Part shown: piece by piece, positions 15,226 through 23,934 of the stretch
Layout of the letters: each line of letters starts with the position of its first letter
How positions within the stretch are numbered: position 1 is the first letter of the stretch
DNA from: an uncultured Roseburia sp.
GTDB taxonomy: Bacteria; Bacillota; Clostridia; Lachnospirales; Lachnospiraceae
Assembly (NCBI GenBank): GCA_947652855.1
Contig: CANTEO010000004.1
Span: 1-61,794, forward strand
Reading direction: 5' to 3'
Length of the DNA: 61,794 nucleotides
The notes under the pieces: model-generated
Database searches by the model: none
Told to the model about the DNA's origin: nothing
Seen by the model: only the letters and a program-made list of their open reading frames with translations
Position numbers and translations under genes: made by a program

Positions 15226-17094
15226 CTACACTTCCTTATAATCTGCGTCTACCACGTCGTCTTCCGGCGCGCTTCCTGCCTGGCCTGCCCCCATGTCCGG
15301 GCCTGCCCCGGCCGCGCCCTGCGCCGCCTGCGCCTGCTCATACATCTTAGCGAATACCTTCTGCGCGCTCTGCGTCAGCTTCTCGTGCGCCGCCTTCAAG
15401 TCCCCAACTTGGCTCTCCGACATCTCCTCCGCATTCGGATTCGCCTCAAGGATCGACTTCACCGCGGCAATGTCAGCCTCCACCTCGGACTTATCCGCCG
15501 CGTCAATGGCCGCGCCAACCTCTTCCAGGGCTTTTTCCGTCTGGAACACGAAGGAGTCCGCCTCATTCCTTGTGTCAATCGCCTCTTTGCGCTTCTTATC
15601 CTGCGCCTCAAATTCCTTCGCTTCCTTGACGGCCTTCTCAATGTCTGAATCCGACATATTGGAGCCGGCCGTAATCGTGATATGCTGCTCTTTTCCTGTC
15701 CCAAGGTCTTTCGCGGACACATTCACGATGCCGTTCGCGTCAATGTCAAAGGTCACCTCAATCTGCGGGACGCCGCGCCTTGCCGGAGGAATCCCATCCA
15801 GGCGGAACTGGCCTAACGACTTGTTATCCCGCGCGAACTGACGCTCGCCCTGCACAACGTTGATGTCCACGGCTGTCTGGTTGTCGGCCGCCGTCGAGAA
15901 GATCTGGCTCTTCTTCGTCGGGATGGTCGTATTCCGCTCAATCAGCCTCGTCGCCACGCCGCCCATCGTCTCGATGGAGAGGGAAAGCGGGGTAACGTCC
16001 AGCAAGAGGATGTCGCCTGCGCCAGCGTCTCCCGCCAGCTTTCCGCCCTGCACAGACGCGCCGATCGCCACGCACTCATCCGGGTTTAAGGATTTGCTCG
16101 GCTCCTTGCCCGTGAGCTGCTTTACCTTATCCTGCACCGCAGGGATACGCGTGGAGCCGCCCACCAGCAATACCTGGCCTAAGTCGGCGTTCGTAAGGCC
16201 CGCGTCCTTCATTGCGTTCATGACAGGAATCGCCGTCTTCTCCACAAGGTCATGCGTCAGCTCGTCAAACTTTGCCCTCGTTAAGTTCATGTCAAAATGC
16301 TTCGGCCCTTCCGCCGTCGCCGTGATAAACGGCAGGTTGATGTTCGTCGTCGTTGCGGAGGACAGCTCCTTCTTCGCCTTCTCCGCCGCTTCCCTCAGCC
16401 TCTGAAGCGCCATCTTATCCGCTGACAGATCCACGCCCTCCGCTTTCTTAAACTCGTCAATCATCCACTGAGTGACCCGATTGTCAAAGTCATCGCCGCC
16501 CAAGCGCGTGTCGCCGTTCGTCGCAAGCACTTCAATGACGCCGTCGCCGATTTCAATGATGGAGACGTCGAACGTGCCGCCGCCCAAGTCGTATACCATA
16601 ATCTTCTGCTCTTTTTCATTGTCAAGCCCGTACGCCAGCGCTGCCGCCGTCGGCTCGTTGATGATGCGCTTTACGTCAAGCCCTGCGATTTTGCCCGCGT
16701 CCTTCGTCGCCTGGCGCTGCGCGTCGTTGAAGTATGCCGGAACGGTAATGACCGCTTCTTTCACCGTCTCCCCAAGGTAGCCCTCCGCATCCGCCTTCAA
16801 TTTCTGTAAGATCATTGCGGAAATCTGCTGCGGGGAATATTTCTTATCGTCTATCGAACGCCCATTGTCTGTCCCCATGTCCCTTTTAATGGAAGAAATG
16901 GTCTTCTCCGCGTTCGTCACTGCCTGACGCTTTGCCGGCTCGCCCACTAAGCGCTCCCCGGTCTTTGTGAACGCCACGATGGACGGCGTCGTCCTTGCGC
17001 CTTCCTGATTGGCGATTACGGTCGGCTTTCCACCTTCCATGACTGCTACACAGCTATTTGTCGTACCTAAGTCGATTCCAATAATCTTGCTCAT
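15226..17094 (-). CDS. dnaK: Chaperone DnaK (Hsp70)
   Basis: 622 residues, standard length. ATPase domain 1-360 with IIGIDLGTTNSCVAV, VITVPAYFNDAQRQ, VYDLGGGTFDVS and LLVGGSTRIP; linker DVTPLSL; substrate domain and helical lid; acidic EDDVVDADYKEV end. AGGAGG precedes the ATG. Works with GrpE and DnaJ of the same operon. Confidence 0.97.
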   Translation of the reverse strand: MSKIIGIDLGTTNSCVAVMEGGKPTVIANQEGARTTPSIVAFTKTGERLVGEPAKRQAVTNAEKTISSIKRDMGTDNGRSIDDKKYSPQQISAMILQKLKADAEGYLGETVKEAVITVPAYFNDAQRQATKDAGKIAGLDVKRIINEPTAAALAYGLDNEKEQKIMVYDLGGGTFDVSIIEIGDGVIEVLATNGDTRLGGDDFDNRVTQWMIDEFKKAEGVDLSADKMALQRLREAAEKAKKELSSATTTNINLPFITATAEGPKHFDMNLTRAKFDELTHDLVEKTAIPVMNAMKDAGLTNADLGQVLLVGGSTRIPAVQDKVKQLTGKEPSKSLNPDECVAIGASVQGGKLAGDAGAGDILLLDVTPLSLSIETMGGVATRLIERNTTIPTKKSQIFSTAADNQTAVDINVVQGERQFARDNKSLGQFRLDGIPPARRGVPQIEVTFDIDANGIVNVSAKDLGTGKEQHITITAGSNMSDSDIEKAVKEAKEFEAQDKKRKEAIDTRNEADSFVFQTEKALEEVGAAIDAADKSEVEADIAAVKSILEANPNAEEMSESQVGDLKAAHEKLTQSAQKVFAKMYEQAQAAQGAAGAGPDMGAGQAGSAPEDDVVDADYKEV

Positions 17095-17125
17095 AACGTT
17101 ACCTCCTAAATGTGTTTATCAAAAA

Positions 17126-17749
17126 TTAATTTGCTACTTTTACCATACTATGGCGCACAACGCTGTCACGATACAGATATCCCTTCTGCAGCTCCTCTGC
17201 TATGATATTCTCCCCAAGGCTGTCGTCTTCTATGTGCATCACCGCATTGTGGAAGTCCGGGTTAAACTCTTTCCCCACGGCTTCGATCGGCTTTACGCCC
17301 GCCTCCTCTAACATTGTCATCATTTGCTTGTAGATTTTATTCATCCCATCCACAAACGCGTCTTCTTTCTGATCTTCCGGCACAGCCGCAAGGCCGCGCT
17401 CGAAATTGTCCACGACGGGCAGAATTTTCTCAACAATCCCTTTCGCCCCCATGTCATACATCTGCGTCTTTTCTTTTTCTGTCCGCTTGCGGAAATTTTC
17501 AAACTCCGCCATCTGGCGCTTCACCCGATCGGTCAGCTCCTCAATCTGCGCGTCTTTTTTATCCTTCTTTTTCTTTTTATTAAAAAGCCCCTTCTTCGGC
17601 TCCCCTTCCTCTCCTTCGCCTTCTGCTTCCACAGACGGATCCGGCTCCTTTTGCGCCTCTTCCTCGACTTCCTCCTTTGGCCCGCCGCTTTGACTTTCCA
17701 TCTCTTCCATTTTCATTTCATCCTGCATCTCTTCCACGTTCCATGCCAC
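17126..17749 (-). CDS. grpE: Nucleotide exchange factor GrpE
   Basis: 207 residues. A low-complexity acidic head (1-50) is followed by a Lys-rich KKKKKDKKD run (about 58-66), the long coiled coil with AEFENFRKRTEKEK, and the C-terminal beta domain ending HNAVMHIEDD and VVRHSMVKVAN. It removes ADP from DnaK. Longer N-terminal tail than the core family, as usual in Clostridia. Confidence 0.95.
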   Translation of the reverse strand: MAWNVEEMQDEMKMEEMESQSGGPKEEVEEEAQKEPDPSVEAEGEGEEGEPKKGLFNKKKKKDKKDAQIEELTDRVKRQMAEFENFRKRTEKEKTQMYDMGAKGIVEKILPVVDNFERGLAAVPEDQKEDAFVDGMNKIYKQMMTMLEEAGVKPIEAVGKEFNPDFHNAVMHIEDDSLGENIIAEELQKGYLYRDSVVRHSMVKVAN

Positions 17750-17758
17750 CTTTCTTTT

Positions 17759-18799
17759 TTATCCGCTCTGCGGAGGCTTCTTAAAAATGCCGTCCAACTG
17801 CGCCTTCAGCTCCTTCAAGCTATCCATGACCTTTTCGTAGTCCATCCGCTTTGGCCCAATGATGCCCACGGTCCCTTTGACGCCCTCGCCCAATTCATAG
17901 GTCGCCGTCACGACGCTGCAGTCCTTCATGGTCTGGATTGGGCTTTCATTTCCTATATAAACCTGGATGCCCGTCTCATCCTCATTGCTTAGGCTGTCAG
18001 ACACCAGGGTCTTTAGCTGCTGCTTTTCCTCTAAGGTGTAAATCAGCTCACTCGCTTTCCTGGAATCGGAAAGCTCTGGGTACTTAAAGATATTCGTCGC
18101 GCCACTGGTATAGATTTCCAGCTCCTCCTGGCTGATGGACTCCGCGACCGCGTCCAACACCATGCCGACAATGTCGCTGTAATTTCCCGCCTGCTCCTTC
18201 ATCCTGCTGATCGTCCCAAGGTTGATCTCCGGGATCGTCAGGCCGTTTAGCGTGGAATTTAACAGCAGGTTCAGCTTTAAAAGCTCCTCATTGTCCAACG
18301 GCTCCTCCAAAGAGAGGATTTTATTCTTGACGACATTGCCCTCCATCACGACGACGGCCAAAAGCTGATTTGCGCCAAGCTGCGACAGCTGGATGAACTT
18401 CACCTTGCTGGCGTTGTATTTCGGCGAGGTCGCCATCGTCGCGTAATTCGTCGTCTTTGCAAGCATCTTTGCCGCCTGCTTTAGCACCAGCTCCATCTTC
18501 TCTGTGCGTTCAATGACGAATTCCTTCATGTCGGAAATCTCTTTGTCCTTTTTCTTAAGAAGATGATCCACGTAAAACCGATAGCCCTGATCCGAAGGGA
18601 TCCTGCCCGCCGAGGTATGGGGCTGCATGATATAGCCCAATTCTTCCAAATCCGACATCTCATTGCGGATCGTGGCGGAGCTTAAGTTCAAATCCGTATA
18701 TTTGGAAATTGTGCGGGAACCCACCGGCTCCCCCGTCTCAAGATATGTGCAGATGATCGCATCTAATATTTTGATTTTCCTTTCATCCAACCCGTCCAT
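17759..18799 (-). CDS. hrcA: Heat-inducible repressor HrcA
   Basis: 346 residues from ATG 18799 (MDGLDERKIKILDAI), chosen because AGGTGAG precedes it; the longer frame enters the CIRCE operator. N-terminal winged helix with SSATIRNEMSDLEELGYI, then the GAF-like and insert domains. HrcA binds CIRCE and needs GroEL for activity, so it links both operons of the window. First gene of the operon and autoregulated through the operator just upstream. Confidence 0.96.
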   Translation of the reverse strand: MDGLDERKIKILDAIICTYLETGEPVGSRTISKYTDLNLSSATIRNEMSDLEELGYIMQPHTSAGRIPSDQGYRFYVDHLLKKKDKEISDMKEFVIERTEKMELVLKQAAKMLAKTTNYATMATSPKYNASKVKFIQLSQLGANQLLAVVVMEGNVVKNKILSLEEPLDNEELLKLNLLLNSTLNGLTIPEINLGTISRMKEQAGNYSDIVGMVLDAVAESISQEELEIYTSGATNIFKYPELSDSRKASELIYTLEEKQQLKTLVSDSLSNEDETGIQVYIGNESPIQTMKDCSVVTATYELGEGVKGTVGIIGPKRMDYEKVMDSLKELKAQLDGIFKKPPQSG

Positions 18800-18825
18800 C
18801 TTCTCACCTCTGTTCCGGCTGTCTG

Positions 18826-18852
18826 TTAGCACTCAACAAAAAAGAGTGCTAA
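18826..18852 (-). promoter_or_regulatory. CIRCE operator of hrcA-grpE-dnaK-dnaJ
   Basis: Perfect TTAGCACTC (18826-18834), nine bases, GAGTGCTAA (18844-18852): the consensus HrcA site, lying just after the promoter at 18864-18892. Confidence 0.98.
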
Positions 18853-18863
18853 CATCTACTGAT

Positions 18864-18892
18864 AAGATAGCACCTCCCCCTTTTTTTGTCAA
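18864..18892 (-). promoter_or_regulatory. Promoter of the hrcA operon
   Basis: Minus strand TTGACA (18887-18892), 17-nt spacer, TATCTT (18864-18869). The expected start falls at the edge of the CIRCE, so bound HrcA would block it. Confidence 0.85.
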
Positions 18893-19000
18893 CACTTATT
18901 TTCAATTTTATAATTTATTCATAATCAGCCCATTCCGACGGCCGACTTGTTTCCTTCTTATATAGCGCATATCCTGTCCCAAGCGCACAAAGCAGGCACA

Positions 19001-19034
19001 ATAAAACAGGGATCTGACTGCTGCCAAATCCCTG
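19001..19034 (-). terminator. Terminator after rpmF
   Basis: Minus strand CAGGGAT, 14-nt loop, ATCCCTG, then TTTTATT. It ends the yceD-rpmF transcript before the hrcA promoter. Confidence 0.8.
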
Positions 19035-19050
19035 CCCTGAATGCTGATTC

Positions 19051-19230
19051 TTAATCCTGCGGAATGATCTCTCTCTTATTATAAGAGCCGCAGCTTTTGC
19101 AAACCCTGTGCGGAACCATCAGCTCACCGCATTTGCTGCATTTCACCAATGTCGGCAGCTTCATTTTCCAATGCGCCCGCCTTCTATTTCTTCTTCCTTT
19201 GGAAGATTTGTTCTTAGGACAAATTGACAT
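19051..19230 (-). CDS. rpmF: 50S ribosomal protein L32
   Basis: 59 residues beginning MSICPKNKSSKGRRNRRR, with a zinc site CSKCGE and CKSCG and a basic N-terminus, the zinc-containing form of L32. The sequence is a complete family member. It starts 3 nt after the yceD stop, the conserved yceD-rpmF order, and is followed by a terminator. Confidence 0.96.
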   Translation of the reverse strand: MSICPKNKSSKGRRNRRRAHWKMKLPTLVKCSKCGELMVPHRVCKSCGSYNKREIIPQD

Positions 19231-19233
19231 ACG

Positions 19234-19761
19234 TTACACCTCCTTACACTGTTTAAAAATATCCTGAATGGATGCCATTCTAGGATCGAGCACCGTTCTG
19301 TCGCAGGAACAGGACGTATGGTTCAAGTTCACGCCGCACACCCGGCAAATGCCCTTGCAGCCTTCCCGGCACAGCACATTCATCGGAATGGCGAGCATAA
19401 CCTCGTCATAAAGCATCCTGTCAATATCCAGAAATCCGTCCGCCGCAAGCTCTGCGCCGTCTTCTCCCGAATCCTCGTTTGATTCCGCATCCTCCAATGA
19501 AATCACCCGTTCCACTGTAAGATGAAGCTCCACCGGCACTTCCTCCAAACATCTGCCGCAAGGAATTGCAACCGTCACATCCGTCTCGCCGGAAACAAGC
19601 AGACGCCGATTCCCCTGGTTCTCCAAATGTAACGTAAACGGTAATTTTTTCTTGATAGGGAACTCACCCATCCTGGACGATACCAGAGAAAGGCCCATCT
19701 CAGCCCGACGGTCCTCTATCAAATTTTCTGTGGATAGCAAGCCTGTAATATCAATTTTCAC
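19234..19761 (-). CDS. yceD: YceD/DUF177 protein
   Basis: 175 residues of DUF177: KIDITGLLSTENL start, VAIPCGRCLEEVPVEL (around 66-81) and a Cys cluster CREGCKGICRVCG near 130-143 that may bind metal. Family members are linked to 23S rRNA/50S maturation and stand before rpmF. The start is GTG at 19761, with AGGAG six bases upstream. Confidence 0.9.
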   Translation of the reverse strand: MKIDITGLLSTENLIEDRRAEMGLSLVSSRMGEFPIKKKLPFTLHLENQGNRRLLVSGETDVTVAIPCGRCLEEVPVELHLTVERVISLEDAESNEDSGEDGAELAADGFLDIDRMLYDEVMLAIPMNVLCREGCKGICRVCGVNLNHTSCSCDRTVLDPRMASIQDIFKQCKEV

Positions 19762-19787
19762 ATTTGTCTCCTATTCACACCTAATCT

Positions 19788-19816
19788 ATTATACATAGGC
19801 TTCCATGTTTTGTCAA
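19788..19816 (-). promoter_or_regulatory. Promoter of yceD-rpmF
   Basis: Minus strand TTGACA (19811-19816), 17-nt spacer, TATAAT (19788-19793): a consensus sigma-A promoter. It starts right after the glyS stop. Confidence 0.9.
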
Positions 19817-21217
19817 CTATGCAATTACAAATTTCTTATCCAAAAATGCCTCCAGGTCGTCGATCTTTACCCGCTCCTGCGCCATGGTGTCCCGGTCGCG
19901 CACCGTCACCGCGCCGTCCTCCTCCGACTCAAAATCATAGGTCACGCAGAACGGCGTGCCGATCTCATCCTGCCTCCTGTAGCGCTTTCCGATATTCCCG
20001 CGGTCGTCATATTCGCAGTTATATTTCTTTGAAAGCATAGCGTAAACCTGCTCGGCCCCCTCGCCCAATTTCTTTGAAAGCGGAAGCACGCCCACCTTCA
20101 CCGGCGCGAGAGCCGGATGGAAATGCAGCACCGTGCGCATATCCGGCGCCTCCTCGGTCCCAATGTTCTCCTCGTCATAGGCGGCGCACAAGAAAGCCAG
20201 CGTCACGCGGTCCGCGCCAAGGGACGGCTCAATGACATAAGGAATATATTTTTCCTTCTTCTCATCGTCAAAGTAGGACATATCCTCCCCGGACGCATTC
20301 TGATGCTGCGTCAGGTCGTAATCCGTCCTGTCCGCAATCCCCCAAAGCTCGCCCCATCCAAACGGGAACAAAAACTCAATGTCCGTCGTCCCTTTGGAGT
20401 AGAATGACAGCTCCTCCTTCGCATGGTCGCGCAGCCGCATCTCCTCTTCCTTGATGCCAAGGCTAAGCAGCCAGTCCCTGCAGAAGCCCCGCCAATACTG
20501 AAACCATTCCATGTCCGTCCCAGGCTCACAGAAAAATTCCAGCTCCATCTGCTCGAATTCCCTCGTGCGGAACGTGAAGTTGCCCGGCGTAATCTCATTG
20601 CGGAAGGATTTCCCAATCTGAGCGATGCCAAACGGCAGCTTCTTGCGGGACGTCCTCTGCACATTCTTGAAGTTCACGAAAATGCCCTGCGCCGTCTCCG
20701 GCCTTAAGTACACGGTGTTCTTCGCATCCTCCGTCACGCCCTGGAACGTCTTAAACATTAAGTTAAACTGACGGATCTCAGTAAAATTGCGCTTGCCGCA
20801 GGTCGGGCATGGAATCTGATGCTCCTCCATAAAAGCCGCCATCTCCTCCTTGCTCCATCCGTCAATCGAGCCTTGCAGCGCAATGCCGTGCTCTTTTGAG
20901 AAATCTTCGATTAAATTATCGGCGCGGAACCGCTCATGGCACTCCTTACAGTCCATCAGCGGATCCGAAAAGCCGCCCAGATGCCCGCTTGCCACCCAGG
21001 TCTGCGGGTTCATCAAAATCGCGCAGTCCACCCCGACATTGTATGGGTTCTCCTGGACGAACTTCTGCCACCATGCCTTTTTTACGTTATTCTTCAGCTC
21101 CACGCCAAGATTGCCGTAATCCCACGTGTTCGCAAGCCCGCCATAAATCTCCGAGCCAGGGTATATAAAGCCCCTCGCCTTCGCCAAAGCGACAATCTTA
21201 TCCATTGACTTTTCCAT
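19817..21217 (-). CDS. glyS: Glycyl-tRNA synthetase, single-chain class II
   Basis: 466 residues of the dimeric alpha2 GlyRS. Motifs: YPGSEIYGGLANTWDYG at the start, a zinc-like CKECHERF/CPTCGKRNF pair, TAQGIFVNFKNV, FRTREFEQMELEFFCEPG, and the C-terminal anticodon-binding domain. It charges tRNA-Gly. GGAGG is 9 nt before the ATG. No T-box leader is visible: the gene lies only 20 nt from the lipoprotein gene, so the two are likely co-transcribed. Confidence 0.96.
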   Translation of the reverse strand: MEKSMDKIVALAKARGFIYPGSEIYGGLANTWDYGNLGVELKNNVKKAWWQKFVQENPYNVGVDCAILMNPQTWVASGHLGGFSDPLMDCKECHERFRADNLIEDFSKEHGIALQGSIDGWSKEEMAAFMEEHQIPCPTCGKRNFTEIRQFNLMFKTFQGVTEDAKNTVYLRPETAQGIFVNFKNVQRTSRKKLPFGIAQIGKSFRNEITPGNFTFRTREFEQMELEFFCEPGTDMEWFQYWRGFCRDWLLSLGIKEEEMRLRDHAKEELSFYSKGTTDIEFLFPFGWGELWGIADRTDYDLTQHQNASGEDMSYFDDEKKEKYIPYVIEPSLGADRVTLAFLCAAYDEENIGTEEAPDMRTVLHFHPALAPVKVGVLPLSKKLGEGAEQVYAMLSKKYNCEYDDRGNIGKRYRRQDEIGTPFCVTYDFESEEDGAVTVRDRDTMAQERVKIDDLEAFLDKKFVIA

Positions 21218-21237
21218 CTCTCATTTCCTCCCTGACA

Positions 21238-21849
21238 CTATTTGTATATGATATATGTAAGCGCCGCCTCTTCCTTGGACAAATCCTCTGCGATCGAAAC
21301 GGTATCCTTTCCAACCAACTTCACGTCCTTTGAAGACACGTACAGAACCTCGCCCGGCACCTGCACGTTTAAGCTCGCCTGAATGATGACCGCCTTCACA
21401 TCCTCATCCGCCAGCACGTCTTCCTTGGACGCCTCCTCAAGGCCGTCCCCGCCTTCTTTCGGCGCATAAAACTTCACATCGAAGTCATAGCCCTCGGCCT
21501 GCGCCTTGAGCGCCGTGCCGGAATAAAGCTCCACCCCGTTGAATTTGGCGTAGTCCTCATAGGAGCCGTACTCCATCATCAGCTTCGCCACCCCGTCTTT
21601 TACGTCAAACGATGCCTTCTCCACGTCGCCGTCGTTCGCTTCATTGTATTCCTCCATATGCTCGGATATGTAGTCCTCCAATTCTGATGCGTCATAATAC
21701 TCCTTATCTAACTCCTCCACATCCACGCTGATGATATTTCCCTTCTTCTCAATGAACAGCGTGCTTGCCTCAACGTCTGTCTTTTTGGAACATCCGGCAA
21801 AAAAGACCATGCAAAGAATCAGAATGCACAAACATTTTATCTTTTTCAT
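21238..21849 (-). CDS. Unknown lipoprotein
   Basis: 203 residues from the ATG at 21849; the frame's earlier ATG would add a non-signal stretch. Signal KKIKCLCILILCMVFFAGC with lipobox Cys20, so lipid-anchored outside the membrane. The rest is acidic, with mixed sheet and helix and no known domain that I recognise. It has its own promoter (21894-21922) and precedes glyS. Confidence 0.75.
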   Translation of the reverse strand: MKKIKCLCILILCMVFFAGCSKKTDVEASTLFIEKKGNIISVDVEELDKEYYDASELEDYISEHMEEYNEANDGDVEKASFDVKDGVAKLMMEYGSYEDYAKFNGVELYSGTALKAQAEGYDFDVKFYAPKEGGDGLEEASKEDVLADEDVKAVIIQASLNVQVPGEVLYVSSKDVKLVGKDTVSIAEDLSKEEAALTYIIYK

Positions 21850-21893
21850 CTCTTCCCATACCTCCGTATTTGCTTTTTCCTGCAATCCCTGCC

Positions 21894-21922
21894 ATTATAC
21901 TATGTTTTTCAGCGGATTTCAA
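21894..21922 (-). promoter_or_regulatory. Promoter of the lipoprotein-glyS unit
   Basis: Minus strand TTGAAA (21917-21922), 17-nt spacer, TATAAT (21894-21899). It overlaps the last codon of recO. Confidence 0.75.
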
Positions 21923-22662
21923 CCTGCGATTGCCTTTAAAATTTCCAAAGAATGGAACTCATGGGAAATTCCCGCAGGAAAAATGAGGTCCAAAACCCTT
22001 TCTACGGTCGTTAAGACCTCCTCTGAAACCGTGAACGTATAGAGCTTCGAAAGCTTCGAAGACACAATATACTGCATTGCATAAAGCGCGGATTCCTCCA
22101 CAGGCACAAATCCGTTTTCTCTTGCGCACGCATTGCAGGCCATGCCGTGGCGCGCGGGGGAAAACCAAGACAGCCCCTCCTTCGCCCCACAGAGCCGGCA
22201 AGCGAAAAAATCCGGGCATTCCCCCTCGACAGACAGCGTCCGAAGCTCAAACACCCTGCGGATTAAGCGGGGGCTGATTGAGCCTCGCCCCAATGCGCGC
22301 AGCGTTTGGTACAAAAGCTTCAGAAGCTCCTTTTCGTCGTTATGCTCCTGCGCATAAAAATCTGCAATCTCCAAAAAATAAAAGCCATAGCAGGCGGTGG
22401 TTGGATCTTGGGACAGCTCCCTGAAATAGTTGGAAATCGAAGCCTTCACTAACTGATATGTACTCCGCCCCATAAACAGCTCAAACTCCCCAAAAGAAAA
22501 AGGGCTGGCCGCAGCCAGAAGCTGGCTGGTAGGACGCCTGGCCCCCTTTGCAAACGCCGTAATCTTCCCTTTTTCTTTTGTCAGCACCGTAACCCGCTTA
22601 TCGCATTCCCCAATCGGCATTACGTTTAAAACCATCCCTGTCAGAACCTCGTTCTGTCCCAT
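21919..22662 (-). CDS. recO: DNA repair protein RecO
   Basis: 247 residues: OB-fold start (VLTGMVLNVMPIGECDKRVTVLTKEKGKITAFAKGAR is the family pattern over residues 5-42) and a helical part with four zinc-type Cys at 155, 158, 176 and 179. RecO helps load RecA with RecR. The ATG overlaps the end of the small YqzL-like frame; GGGAG lies 6 nt upstream. Confidence 0.93.
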   Translation of the reverse strand: MGQNEVLTGMVLNVMPIGECDKRVTVLTKEKGKITAFAKGARRPTSQLLAAASPFSFGEFELFMGRSTYQLVKASISNYFRELSQDPTTACYGFYFLEIADFYAQEHNDEKELLKLLYQTLRALGRGSISPRLIRRVFELRTLSVEGECPDFFACRLCGAKEGLSWFSPARHGMACNACARENGFVPVEESALYAMQYIVSSKLSKLYTFTVSEEVLTTVERVLDLIFPAGISHEFHSLEILKAIAG

Positions 22663-22807
22663 ACGCTCCCGTTCCTCTTCCCAAAAGCCCCGCGTCTGGC
22701 ATATGCCTCACTCCGCCGCCTTCCTGCATGCTGCTGCATTGCCGGTACGCCAGGTAATCCGAAACCTTCCCGCTGCTCTCAAAATCCTTCCATGTGCCTT
22801 TTGCCAT
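22598..22807 (-). CDS. Small YqzL-like protein overlapping recO
   Basis: 69 residues. The first 22, TWKDFESSGKVSDYLAYR, match the spacing of YqzL-type proteins (W..F..TG....YL), which usually stand between era and recO, as here. The remainder is Gly-rich and does not look conserved, and 65 nt overlap recO. GGAG lies 10 nt before the ATG. Function unknown. The conserved head supports a real gene; the tail may be an accidental read-on after loss of the normal stop. Confidence 0.55.
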   Translation of the reverse strand: MAKGTWKDFESSGKVSDYLAYRQCSSMQEGGGVRHMPDAGLLGRGTGAYGTERGSDRDGFKRNADWGMR

Positions 22808-22933
22808 CTGCCGTCATCTCCTAAGTAAAAATGATTTCTCACTTAGGTTCTCCTTCTTTAGCCGGTATCATACCAGATAAAAATTGGCAGGGATGGCTCG
22901 GCCTTCTGGGCTTAAGCCTGGCCTGGCCGCCCG

Positions 22934-23848
22934 CTAACCGATCTCATCCTTACGGTAGCCAAAGTTGCGCATCAGAAAATCCGAGTCCCGCCAGTCCTTC
23001 TTCACCTTCACCCAAAGCTTTAAGTTCACCTGATGCCCGATCAGCCGCTCAATCTCAAAACGGGCGTTGCTGCCAATCTTCTTTAACATGGCCCCGCCTT
23101 TTCCGATAATGATTCCTTTGTGGGACTCTTTTTCACAGATCACCGTCGCGTCAATGTCCGTGACCTTAGAGCCGCCTCTGCGCCGCTTCATCCGCTCCAC
23201 CGTCACGGCGATTCCATGCGGCACTTCTTCATTTAAGGCGTGGAGCGCCTTTTCCCGCACCACTTCCGCGACAAGCTGGCGCACCGGCTGATCTGTGACC
23301 TCATCCTTTTCATAAAACATCGGGCCGGCCGGCAAATACGTAAGCAGCGTGTCCACGACGTCGTCCAGATTTTGCTCACGCAGCGCGGAGACAGGGATGA
23401 TCTCATCAAAATCAAACGCCTTGCGGTATGTGTCGATATGCTCAAGCACCTTCAGCTTCTCTACCGTGTCAATTTTATTGATAATTAAAATCACCGGGAG
23501 CTTCACGCCATCTAAGCGGCTTAGGATCTCCCGCTCCCCCGCCCCGATATAATTTCCCGGCTCCACTACCCAAAGCACGACGTCCGCATCCTTTAAGGAG
23601 GAAGACGCGGCGGTCAGCATATATTCGCCTAGCTTGTTCCTCGCCTGCTGCATTCCCGGCGTGTCGAGAAACACAATCTGCCCCCTTGACTCATCCGTAT
23701 AGATGCCCCGGATGCGGTTCCTTGTAGTCTGCGGCTTTTTGGAGGTGATCGCGACCTTCTGCCCAATCAAATGGTTCACAAGCGTAGACTTGCCCACATT
23801 CGGCCTTCCTATGACGGTCACAAACCCTGACTTAAACTGTTCTTCCAT
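22934..23848 (-). CDS. era: GTPase Era
   Basis: 304 residues. G1 GRPNVGKST (14-22), G3 DTPGM, G4 NKID, then the KH domain with GKGGAMLKKIG. Era binds the 3' end of 16S rRNA during 30S assembly. AAAGG precedes the ATG. Upstream of the small gene and recO, the normal order. Confidence 0.96.
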   Translation of the reverse strand: MEEQFKSGFVTVIGRPNVGKSTLVNHLIGQKVAITSKKPQTTRNRIRGIYTDESRGQIVFLDTPGMQQARNKLGEYMLTAASSSLKDADVVLWVVEPGNYIGAGEREILSRLDGVKLPVILIINKIDTVEKLKVLEHIDTYRKAFDFDEIIPVSALREQNLDDVVDTLLTYLPAGPMFYEKDEVTDQPVRQLVAEVVREKALHALNEEVPHGIAVTVERMKRRRGGSKVTDIDATVICEKESHKGIIIGKGGAMLKKIGSNARFEIERLIGHQVNLKLWVKVKKDWRDSDFLMRNFGYRKDEIG

Positions 23849-23934
23849 GAAATTCCTTTCTTTTGCAAATCCTATCTACAGCAATATATCCTCACGGCCG
23901 GCGCGAAAACCGCGCCAGGCCTCCCCGAACTGCC

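Noticed and set aside
18915..19050. Small frame after rpmF ending in YKKETSRPSEWADYE with a hydrophobic stretch
   Set aside because: No ATG or GTG start and no ribosome site; it runs through the rpmF terminator.
21218..21240. T-box riboswitch before glyS
   Set aside because: Only about 20 nt separate glyS from the upstream gene and no T-box sequence is seen before the lipoprotein gene either.
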